64,000 bases of DNA from an uncultured Spartobacteria bacterium (GTDB lineage: Bacteria > Verrucomicrobiota > Verrucomicrobiia > Chthoniobacterales > Chthoniobacteraceae). Positions 34,329 through 41,519 of this stretch are shown one piece after another. The stretch covers positions 62,001 to 126,000 of the forward strand of contig CAIXGS010000036.1 of NCBI GenBank assembly GCA_903919125.1, given 5' to 3'. How positions within the stretch are numbered: position 1 is the first letter of the stretch; the number at the start of each line of letters is the position of its first letter. The notes under the pieces were generated by a model that worked only from the letters and a program-made list of their open reading frames with translations, had not been told where the DNA came from and made no database searches. Made by a program: the position numbers and the translations under genes.

Positions 34329-37094
34329 ATGAAGGGTTCTAAACTCATGCCTCGCCTCAAGGATACTCACGAAGCTCAGCAAGTAGACGTTCCCCCGCAC
34401 CCCGCAGCCCATGAATTCAAGGGGCTCGCGTTGCTCGCGCTTGGACTGGTCCTCTTTCTCTCCCTGATTTCTTATACCCCGCAGGACATTCCTGGGTGGT
34501 TTCCCTTTCATAGCGCTCCAGTTTCGTCCGGCGCCGCGCACACCCTGAACTTTCTTGGGACCCTCGGTGCCCTCATTGCCTGGAGCGCGTACTCGTTGCT
34601 TGGTAGTGCAGCTTACCTGATGTGCGCCATGTTGTTGGGTTATGGCTCTGCGAAGCTCATTCTCCCGGGAACGCGCTTGGGCAGGCGGGCGTTGTGGAGC
34701 ATTTCGTTTGTGATTTCAGGAGCGTGTCTGGCGCAGCTCTTGGACTGGCCGCTTTTAGAGGCGAAGCGGTTACAGCTGCCCGGTGAAGGCGGTCTGGTTG
34801 GAAAGTTTTTGGGTGGTAGCATTTTGCGAGATTTTCTGGGCTCCGTCGGTGCGCTGGCGGTACTTGTGGTGCTGTACTGCACCAGTATTTTGTACATGAC
34901 AGGCATCCAGCCCGCAGAAGTGTTGGCGGGGTTACTGACTTTGCCCCCCAAGGCTTTGGCGGCGCTGCGTGCTTCCTACGCAGCTTGGGCTGAAGATCGG
35001 GCTGCGCGTCGTGCCTCCAGAGAATTCGCTCTGGAAAGAGACGCATTTATCACCCCGCCTCTGCCAAACACGCTTCCCACCAATGAACGGCGCAAGAGTA
35101 AAGCGCCTTCTCCCGAGGCTGAGCCCGCTCCTGCACCGGCTCAGAGTGTGATTAGTGACATGGAAGAAGCCATCGCGCCTGCCAAGTCGCTGGCTGCTGA
35201 AGTTGCTTCTGTGGAGGAGCCAACGACTGGCGAGCTGCTTCCCAACCCCACTCCTCCCCGTCCCGCACCTCAGATTATCGACAGCACGGCCCCCGTTAAA
35301 CCTAAGCCGCGCGAGCCCATTAGAGAGAAGGAGCACTCCGTACTGTCCTCCGTAGAATGTCCAGGGTACCAGTTGCCGTCGTTAGACTTGCTTGATCCGG
35401 TGGATCTTTCCGATCGGGAAGCTGCGGATCCGCTGGAATTGCGCGCGCTGCAGGACATCGTAATTGAGACTTTGCTGCAGTTTGGAATCGAGGTTTCTGC
35501 CGGCGACATCACCCGCGGCCCGACGATCACGCGGTACGAAGTTTACCCAGCCAAAGGGGTGCGAGTGGACCGAATTGTGGCGCTGGAACGCGACTTGGCG
35601 CGGGCTACGCGGGCCGAGCGCATCAACATTTTGGCTCCCATTCCGGGCAAAGACACCGTCGGGATTGAAATTGCCAACGCGAAAAAACAGAAAGTTACGT
35701 TGCGTGAATTGTTTGAGAGCGATGATTTCGGCTCCACAAAGGCGAAAATCCCCATCGCTTTGGGGAAGGACGTCTACGGCAAAACCATCATCGCTGATTT
35801 GGCCGCGATGCCCCACGGACTAGTCGCTGGAACGACCGGGTCGGGTAAAAGCGTGTGCATCAATGCGATCATTGCCTCGATTCTCTATAAGTTCGCCCCA
35901 GACGAATTGCGTTTCATCATGATCGATCCAAAGGTCGTTGAAATGCAGATGTACAACGCCTTGCCGCATTTGGTGGTACCTGTGGTCACCGATCCGAAAA
36001 AAGTGCTTCTAGCCTTGCGCTGGGCGGTGGATGAGATGGAAAAGCGCTACGCCATCTTTGCGAAAACTGGAGTGCGCAACATCGGTTCCTTTAACGCCCG
36101 GCCCTTGCCCAAGTCGCAAAAAGAACTGGATGAAGAGCGACAAAAATTGCAACCGGAGCTTTTTGCAGAGCCCGTGGTCCATGCACCCGTGGCGAACGCT
36201 GCGTTGATTGCTTCGGCTTTGCCAGCGGCTCTGCTGGATCCGGATAGCCCTTTATCAGACTCGGACTTGCTCACGGAACCCGTCACAGAAGCGCTTCGGT
36301 CTGGATTGGAGGAGCACGATTCCGACGCGCACGAAGACGCCCAAGAACCCGCGGTGGAGTCGCTTTCCTCTGAGGAACGCATCACGCGGATGACGACGGT
36401 GAAGGTTCCCCGCGACAGGGAGCTGATTATTCCCGATCGTATGTCTTACATCGTCATCATCGTGGATGAGTTGGCCGATTTGATGCAGACGGCCCCAGCG
36501 GATGTCGAAAGCGCGATTGCTCGTATCACGCAGAAGGCGCGTGCGGCGGGGATCCATATGATTATTGCCACGCAAACACCTCGTGCGGATGTTATTACCG
36601 GCGTAATTAAGGCTAACGTGCCTTGCCGGATGGCGTTCCAAGTGGCCTCTGCGCTGGATTCGAGGGTGATTTTGGATGAAAACGGCGCGGAACGTCTGCT
36701 TGGACAGGGTGACATGTTGTACCGGCCGCCAGGAACGGCGCGCATGATCCGTGCTCAGGGCGTCTTGGTCACTGACGATGAAGTGAAACGTCTGGTCGAC
36801 TTCGCTGCCGCGCAAGGTGGGCCGACTTTTGAGGGGGCGATTCACGCAAAATTAGAAGGCGGGGACGGTGCTGAAGGGGAGGAAGTCAGCGATGAGGATC
36901 AAGAGTTGGTAGAAAGCTGCATTGAAATTATGAGGCAGGAGAAAAAGGCGAGTACCTCCTTGTTTCAGCGGCGGCTGCGGCTAGGTTATACTCGGGCGGC
37001 ACGGATTCTGGATATTCTGGAATCGCGCGGCTATGTGGGCCCGGGTGAGGGTGCCAAACCTCGGGAAATCTTAGTGGACTTGGACGCACTTTAA
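34329..37094 (+). CDS. ftsK: DNA translocase FtsK
   Basis: Septal motor that pumps chromosome termini during division. 921 residues: four N-terminal membrane segments (about 35-200), a Pro/Glu-rich linker (230-340), FtsK alpha domain (TITRYEVYPAKGVRVDRIVA), Walker A GTTGSGKS at 501-508, Walker B VIIVDELADLM near 709-719, and a gamma winged-helix from about 855 (LFQRRLRLGYTRAARILDIL). The most unusual feature is an acidic, Ser/Ala-rich insertion of about 85 residues (595-680) between the conserved VRNIGSFNA and the Walker B strand, much longer than in E. coli. The ATG at 34329 is the first suitable start. Confidence 0.94.
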   Translation: MKGSKLMPRLKDTHEAQQVDVPPHPAAHEFKGLALLALGLVLFLSLISYTPQDIPGWFPFHSAPVSSGAAHTLNFLGTLGALIAWSAYSLLGSAAYLMCAMLLGYGSAKLILPGTRLGRRALWSISFVISGACLAQLLDWPLLEAKRLQLPGEGGLVGKFLGGSILRDFLGSVGALAVLVVLYCTSILYMTGIQPAEVLAGLLTLPPKALAALRASYAAWAEDRAARRASREFALERDAFITPPLPNTLPTNERRKSKAPSPEAEPAPAPAQSVISDMEEAIAPAKSLAAEVASVEEPTTGELLPNPTPPRPAPQIIDSTAPVKPKPREPIREKEHSVLSSVECPGYQLPSLDLLDPVDLSDREAADPLELRALQDIVIETLLQFGIEVSAGDITRGPTITRYEVYPAKGVRVDRIVALERDLARATRAERINILAPIPGKDTVGIEIANAKKQKVTLRELFESDDFGSTKAKIPIALGKDVYGKTIIADLAAMPHGLVAGTTGSGKSVCINAIIASILYKFAPDELRFIMIDPKVVEMQMYNALPHLVVPVVTDPKKVLLALRWAVDEMEKRYAIFAKTGVRNIGSFNARPLPKSQKELDEERQKLQPELFAEPVVHAPVANAALIASALPAALLDPDSPLSDSDLLTEPVTEALRSGLEEHDSDAHEDAQEPAVESLSSEERITRMTTVKVPRDRELIIPDRMSYIVIIVDELADLMQTAPADVESAIARITQKARAAGIHMIIATQTPRADVITGVIKANVPCRMAFQVASALDSRVILDENGAERLLGQGDMLYRPPGTARMIRAQGVLVTDDEVKRLVDFAAAQGGPTFEGAIHAKLEGGDGAEGEEVSDEDQELVESCIEIMRQEKKASTSLFQRRLRLGYTRAARILDILESRGYVGPGEGAKPREILVDLDAL

Positions 37095-37267
37095 AGTTCA
37101 ACGGGATCGTTTCGAGTTTCAAACATCGGGGATTTCATGCAGACGACGTTATGGATCGACTTTAGGGTTCGACGCTAGGGTTCCAGTCAGCAATCTTCTG
37201 TAAAGATGGCGTAATTGAGCCGGACGCGTATAAATGCGGATAAGCAAGATGGAGCCTCTACAAACCC

Positions 37268-37684
37268 ATGTCTGAAAGCATCGGAGAACAACTTAGGAAA
37301 GCGCGGCAAGCCCGTGGATGGAGCTTGGAGCAAGTGGCTCACGCAACCTGCATTCGTCCCGATAAGCTGACTGCTTTGGAGGAAGACGACTATTCCTCGT
37401 TCCCGAGTCCTGCGTACAGTCGTGGGTTTTTGACGATGTATGGGAAGTATGTCGGCGTGGATGTCTCAGCTGAGGCCCGCACGATGGAGGGGCACAGTGC
37501 GCTGCATATTAAAGATTACCAGTACCTCAAAAATGTTCCTGTTCGCCAGCTTCCCGAGGATTCCGTTGCGCCCCGCGAAAGGACGCCATCGGTGGTGCCG
37601 CTCTTGGTCTTTGGTGGAATTTTGATCCTTGCTGTGGCGATCATTTGGCTGTTGATGACGGTTCGACGCCTAGGTTTGGCGTAG
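37268..37684 (+). CDS. Short RodZ-like HTH membrane protein
   Basis: 138 residues. Cytoplasmic Cro/HTH_25 domain at about 7-70 (IGEQLRKARQARGWSLEQVA, CIRPDKLTALEEDDYS, YSRGFLTMYGKYVGV), a linker, and one C-terminal membrane segment (LVFGGILILAVAIIWLL) ending in basic RRLGLA. This is the RodZ arrangement without the periplasmic DUF4115 domain. RodZ links MreB to the wall; this short form may do only the cytoplasmic part. It follows ftsK by 173 bases and precedes miaA. Confidence 0.7.
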   Translation: MSESIGEQLRKARQARGWSLEQVAHATCIRPDKLTALEEDDYSSFPSPAYSRGFLTMYGKYVGVDVSAEARTMEGHSALHIKDYQYLKNVPVRQLPEDSVAPRERTPSVVPLLVFGGILILAVAIIWLLMTVRRLGLA

Positions 37685-37769
37685 GACGGCGCGCTGGCAT
37701 GGGGCAAGTTTATCGCGATTCCGAGAACCCCAGCTGTTCCTTTGCGGCTATAAGTATCTAAGACGTGGC

Positions 37770-38675
37770 ATGACTCGTATCTCATTGGCGCAGCCAGCCT
37801 TGATGATTGGCGGTCCGACGGCCTCTGGAAAAAGCGCCTTTGCTGTGCGCCTCGCCGCTGAGATGGGGGGAGAGATTGTCAATGCAGACGCTTTTCAATT
37901 GTACTGTGGCTTACCGCTTTTGACCGCGCAACCCAGTGGTGCAGAACAGGCGCGGGTGCCGCATCATTTGGTGGGTGAGTTTGGCCTAGGGGAGACTTTC
38001 GATGTGGCCCGGTATGTGGAGTTGGCCCGAAAGCGTATTGCGGACATTTGGGCACGTGGCCGTTTGCCGCTGCTTGTGGGGGGGACAGGGTTATATTTGC
38101 GGTCGGTTTTGTACGGTTTGTCTAGCGGGTTACCTGCACCGGATACCGCCCTGCGAAGCACGTTGGAGGGGCGTCCTTTGGTTGATTTGTGTAGAGAATT
38201 GGTCGAACTCGATGCGCAGGCTGCGGTCAGTGTGGATCTACAGAATCCGAGGAGAGTCATCCGTGCGCTGGAGGTGTGCTTGCTTTCGGGGCGCCCTTTT
38301 ACAAGTTTCCGCGAGAAACGAACCCCGCCATCTGTAGCAGCGGGGCTATGGCTGGCATTACCAAGGGAGGAGTTGCATCAGCGGATCGAGGTGCGGGCTA
38401 GGGGATTGTTCGAGGCAGGCGTGGAGGCGGAGGTTGCGGCGGCTCTATCGGAATTGGGGCCGACCTCCGGCCAGGCCATTGGCGTGAAGCAGGTGGCCCG
38501 GGTGCTTGCGGGGGAGGTCTCTCGCCCAGCGGCAATCGCGGAGATTACTGCCGCGACTCGTCAGTACGCGCGGCGTCAGGAAACGTGGTTTCGCAAGGAA
38601 GTCGCTCTTGCTCCGCATGCTCCGGAGCGGGCTTGGGAAGCGGCGTTGGAATTATTGAAACAGCACAAGGTCTAA
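37770..38675 (+). CDS. miaA: tRNA dimethylallyltransferase
   Basis: Adds the isopentenyl group to A37 of tRNAs reading UNN codons. 301 residues. P-loop GPTASGKSAFAVRLA at about 15-29; the substrate-binding NADAFQLYCGLPLLTAQPS replaces the usual DSMQVYRGMDIGTAKPS but keeps its spacing. Then LLVGGTGLYLRSVLYGL, NPRRVIRALEVCLLSGR, and QYARRQETWFRKE at the C-terminus. The variant DSMQVY motif is worth noting but looks functional. Confidence 0.93.
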   Translation: MTRISLAQPALMIGGPTASGKSAFAVRLAAEMGGEIVNADAFQLYCGLPLLTAQPSGAEQARVPHHLVGEFGLGETFDVARYVELARKRIADIWARGRLPLLVGGTGLYLRSVLYGLSSGLPAPDTALRSTLEGRPLVDLCRELVELDAQAAVSVDLQNPRRVIRALEVCLLSGRPFTSFREKRTPPSVAAGLWLALPREELHQRIEVRARGLFEAGVEAEVAAALSELGPTSGQAIGVKQVARVLAGEVSRPAAIAEITAATRQYARRQETWFRKEVALAPHAPERAWEAALELLKQHKV

Positions 38676-38712
38676 ACTGGGTGACATTTTAAGTAAGTTT
38701 CGCACTTTTTGT

Positions 38713-38754
38713 GGACGTAAGGCTCTTGGCCTCTTAAATTGTAAAAGTACGTCC
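38713..38754. repeat. Inverted repeat upstream of DUF2934 gene
   Basis: GGACGTA (38713-38719) and its complement TACGTCC (38748-38754) are separated by 28 bases, between miaA and the DUF2934 gene. A repeated ACAAGTT follows at about 38801 and 38814. Could be a regulator site or weak stem. No clear terminator is seen. Confidence 0.35.
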
Positions 38755-38832
38755 GCCCCATCTCCCCCGGTTTAGGTACAACCCTAGCTGCTTGTTTGAA
38801 TTACAAGTTAAAGCACAAGTTGAAAGCTCTTT

Positions 38833-39291
38833 ATGCCTACCAAAAAAGAACCGAAGAATAAGTCTACCGCCGCTACAGACGTCGTTGCTGACGTTATTTC
38901 ATCGAAGCCTAAGGTGGTGAAAACTGCGAAAAGCCCAGCCGCGAAAAAAGCTCAACCCCTCACCGAGGGGCCTGTAGCCCTGTCGGAAGGGGGCGAGAAA
39001 AATCCGCCTGTCGCTAAACAGACCATCGCTAAAGCTCCCAAAGCCAAAGCGACCAAGTCGTCCAAGCTCGTTGATTCAAACTCGGATGTGAACGCCGTAA
39101 CTCAGGAAGACCTGCTTTCAGTTCATGTCACCCATGAGGCTATCGAGTTGAGGGCTTATTTCATCGGGGAAAACCGGCGAATGTTTGGTCAGGAGGGAGA
39201 CTCGAGGCACGATTGGCTTGAAGCGGAACGGCAGTTGCGTTTCGAAGGCTATTCCATCAATCAAGCTCTGTTGCGAAAGTCCCGAGATTAG
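38833..39291 (+). CDS. DUF2934 protein with Lys/Ala-rich N-terminus
   Basis: 152 residues. The first 85 are disordered and basic (MPTKKEPKNKSTAATDVVAD, KTAKSPAAKKAQP and similar), recalling histone-like tails. The C-terminal 45 residues form a DUF2934 module: IELRAYFIGENRRMFGQEGD, SRHDWLEAERQLRFEGYSIN. DUF2934 is a short helix-turn segment of unknown role, common in soil bacteria and often on nucleic acid-related proteins. A DNA- or RNA-binding function is a guess. Confidence 0.75.
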   Translation: MPTKKEPKNKSTAATDVVADVISSKPKVVKTAKSPAAKKAQPLTEGPVALSEGGEKNPPVAKQTIAKAPKAKATKSSKLVDSNSDVNAVTQEDLLSVHVTHEAIELRAYFIGENRRMFGQEGDSRHDWLEAERQLRFEGYSINQALLRKSRD

Positions 39292-39340
39292 TCTCGTTCT
39301 GCTCCTAGCAGTTCAGGCCGAGTTAAATTAAATCAATCAA

Positions 39341-39589
39341 ATGAGGCCTGAATCTGCGCTTATTATCGCTCTGGAAGAGCGGCTTCAAATCATCGCGGAC
39401 CGAGCATGGTACGCGCGGGATGCGGTTGGTCATCTGGCCGCTTTGCAGTCAGTTTCAGAACGCATCAGCTCTCTCTCCCTCGCGTTACCTGCCCCAGTAG
39501 ATCCCCAATTGCGACACTTTTTGGAGCGCAGCAGCTTTGATAAGGCGCTTGCTCACTTGAGGAGCGCTACTTCGCAGCAGGCTGTTTAG
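39341..39589 (+). CDS. Small hypothetical protein
   Basis: 82 residues, ATG start, coding-like composition. I do not recognise it. It is predicted mostly helical: ALIIALEERLQIIADRAWYA, RDAVGHLAALQSVSERISSL, then a Pro-rich break LALPAPVDPQ and a last helix. No signal peptide or membrane segment. It follows the DUF2934 gene by 49 bases; the two may be co-expressed. Confidence 0.55.
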   Translation: MRPESALIIALEERLQIIADRAWYARDAVGHLAALQSVSERISSLSLALPAPVDPQLRHFLERSSFDKALAHLRSATSQQAV

Positions 39590-39633
39590 ATTGATTGGTT
39601 GGAGTTAGGGGCGCGGGTTTTGAGCACCGAAAA

Positions 39634-39669
39634 ATCAGGTGCTAGATCAGGTGCCAGATCAGGTGCTAG
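39634..39669. repeat. Three tandem 12-bp repeats
   Basis: ATCAGGTGCTAG, ATCAGGTGCCAG, ATCAGGTGCTAG: three adjacent copies with one mismatch, upstream of the VapBC pair. Read in the frame of the small reading frame below, each unit encodes D/N-Q-V-L/P, so the array could be protein-coding or regulatory. Confidence 0.85.
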
Positions 39670-39815
39670 TGGACCGTTATGCTGAGTGGAAAATTGACGA
39701 ATTGAATCGCAGCATGGAAGTGTTCCAAAAGGTCAGAGCGGGGCTCGTTCTTGGGAAAAGGTTAGGGCAACACGGTGACCAAGAATGCGCTTTGGGGACT
39801 GTGATTCTGTGTTAA
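39669..39815 (+). CDS. Possible small ORF or remnant before vapB
   Basis: From a GTG at 39669 (further in-frame GTGs sit inside the tandem repeats at 39639, 39651 and 39663) an open frame of 48 codons reaches TAA at 39813-39815, nine bases before the vapB start. It reads VDRYAEWKIDELNRSMEVFQ and on, helical and amphipathic, vaguely like the C-terminal part of a ribbon-helix-helix antitoxin. No good ribosome-binding site. It may be an eroded antitoxin fragment. Confidence 0.3.
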   Translation: MDRYAEWKIDELNRSMEVFQKVRAGLVLGKRLGQHGDQECALGTVILC

Positions 39816-39824
39816 AGTGAGGAT

Positions 39825-40088
39825 GTGAAAAACATCACAGTCAGCGTGGATGATCACACCTACCGGATGGCACGCATTCGAGCGGCTGAGCGTGCGACCT
39901 CTGTTTCGGCTTTAGTGAAGGCTTATCTCCTTCAAATTGCGTGTGGCGGCACGGGGGAAACTGAATTCCAGCGTCTTGAACGGGAGGAAGGCGAGCTCCG
40001 TGACGAATTGCGTTCGCAACGGGTTGGCTTGAGTGCATCTCATAATCTAAGTCGAGAAGAGGTGCATTCCCGCCATGAGATTTGTTGA
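39825..40088 (+). CDS. VapB-type ribbon-helix-helix antitoxin
   Basis: 87 residues from a GTG start. The N-terminal MKNITVSVDDHTYRMARIRA and AAERATSVSALVKAYLL segments form the beta-strand/helix/helix of ribbon-helix-helix DNA-binding proteins. The charged C-terminus (EREEGELRDELRSQR) would bind and mask the toxin. Its last 14 bases overlap the start of the PIN toxin gene, the standard arrangement of autoregulated toxin-antitoxin operons. Confidence 0.75.
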   Translation: MKNITVSVDDHTYRMARIRAAERATSVSALVKAYLLQIACGGTGETEFQRLEREEGELRDELRSQRVGLSASHNLSREEVHSRHEIC

Positions 40089-40488
40089 TACCAATATCTT
40101 GTTATATTCTTTGGAATTGGAGGCAGGGGAGTCGGAGAAAGCAGAAATAGCGAGGAAGATATTGTTGAGCGCTGATCTAGCTCTTTCAGTGCAAGTGCTT
40201 CAGGAGTTTTATGTGCAAGCCACTCATTCAAAGCGTCCTTACGCGCTCACGCATGATTTGGCAGTTCGATTGATCGAGAAGTGGATGAGGTTTCGAATTC
40301 AAGACAACACGGTTTTGCTACTCCGTGATGCGCTAGAAATTAAGAGGCGGTACGGAACTTCGTATTGGGATGCATCGATCATAGCTGCTGCGCAAAGTGC
40401 TCGGTGTGATGAGTTGCTAAGCGAAGACCCAAGTCATGGGCAACACTATGGAAGTGTGACGGTCGTGAATCCTTTTTTGAAAACGTAG
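40075..40488 (+). CDS. vapC: PIN-domain toxin (VapC family)
   Basis: 137 residues, a single PIN ribonuclease domain. The acidic metal-binding residues are visible: Asp5 in RFVDTNILLYS, Glu in LQEFYVQATHSKR, and the later Asp of YWDASIIAAAQSARCDELLS with the final EDPSHG. VapC toxins cleave tRNA or rRNA when freed from VapB. Starts inside the end of the antitoxin gene. Confidence 0.85.
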   Translation: MRFVDTNILLYSLELEAGESEKAEIARKILLSADLALSVQVLQEFYVQATHSKRPYALTHDLAVRLIEKWMRFRIQDNTVLLLRDALEIKRRYGTSYWDASIIAAAQSARCDELLSEDPSHGQHYGSVTVVNPFLKT

Positions 40489-40648
40489 ACACAATTTCAA
40501 GAGGAGCGAGGGGTGAGCAAGGGTCCATGCCTTGGATTTTGGGCTGCGTTTTTCATTTGCCGAAAAACAATTGGGGAAGGGCGCAAATTTTCCCAAACAA
40601 ATGAGTTGGTCGAGGATTGTTTGTTTTGTTATCTAAAACGCTTTCTAT

Positions 40649-41458
40649 ATGCCAAACGCGAACCTTCTAGATCTCCCTCCCAAAGAAGCGTCCCGTTACA
40701 GCGTCCCTAACCTTGACCGCGCTTTGAGTCTCCTTGAAGTGCTCAGCGCCACGCCCTCTGGACTGACCTTGAGCGAATTGGCTGCGACTCTCCAAATTCC
40801 GACCAACAGTGTCTTTCGAATCAGCCGTACGCTGGAGGAGCGGGGCTATTTAGAACGGCAAGAGGCGACGAAACGGTTCTGCCTGACACAAAAACTGCTC
40901 CGACTGAGCTGCGGTCCTGTTTCGGGGGAACGTAGCCTCACGGAGTGCGCTTTAGCTGCGATGCGTGAACTGCGAGACGACACGTTGGAAACCGTTCTTT
41001 TGGGGACGCTTGCGGGGGCTGAGGGCGTGGTGATTGAGCAGGTATCAGGGCGGCATTCCTTCCGGTTTTGTGTGGATATAGGGGTGCGTTTTGCGCTGCA
41101 CACTGCCGCTCCAGGTAAGGCAATGTTGGCGGCTTTACCGGAGAGTGAAACCGAGGCGATTATCCGCAAGATGCACTTTTTTCGTTTCAACGCTCAAACC
41201 ATTACAGAACCCGAGGCATTTCGCGGGGAACTGGCGAAGACTCGAGCCAATGGCTATGGCGTTGACGCGGGTGAGGAACGCGAGGGAGCTCATTGTATCG
41301 GGGCGGTGATACTCGACCGGCAGCGTCTTCCTGCTGGGGCTGTCTGGCTTACAGGGCCATCGTCAAGAGTGCCAGTTTCGGAGTTCCCTCGCTTGGGCCA
41401 GCGTGTGCGGGATGCCGCCCGTCAGATTTCAGCTAAGATGGGCCATTTTGCCGAATAA
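40649..41458 (+). CDS. IclR-family transcriptional regulator
   Basis: 269 residues. Winged helix-turn-helix at about 20-80 (LDRALSLLEVLSATPSGLTL, LQIPTNSVFRISRTLEERGY), then the IclR effector-binding domain (VVIEQVSGRHSFRF, LHTAAPGKAMLAALP, RANGYGVDAGEEREG, AVILDR). These regulators sense small molecules such as sugars or aromatic acids. It heads the next seven genes, all on plus with short gaps, and its stop is 16 bases before the possible GTG start of the cytochrome protein. So it is probably both part of, and regulator of, that operon. Confidence 0.9.
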   Translation: MPNANLLDLPPKEASRYSVPNLDRALSLLEVLSATPSGLTLSELAATLQIPTNSVFRISRTLEERGYLERQEATKRFCLTQKLLRLSCGPVSGERSLTECALAAMRELRDDTLETVLLGTLAGAEGVVIEQVSGRHSFRFCVDIGVRFALHTAAPGKAMLAALPESETEAIIRKMHFFRFNAQTITEPEAFRGELAKTRANGYGVDAGEEREGAHCIGAVILDRQRLPAGAVWLTGPSSRVPVSEFPRLGQRVRDAARQISAKMGHFAE

Positions 41459-41519
41459 ACCCTACGTTCCACCCGTGAAAACGCGCATCTTTCTCAATCA
41501 GCCTTCGCAGATTTCGTTT

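Noticed and set aside
38713-38754. Inverted repeat considered as a terminator for miaA
   Set aside because: The 28-base loop is too long and no T tract follows.
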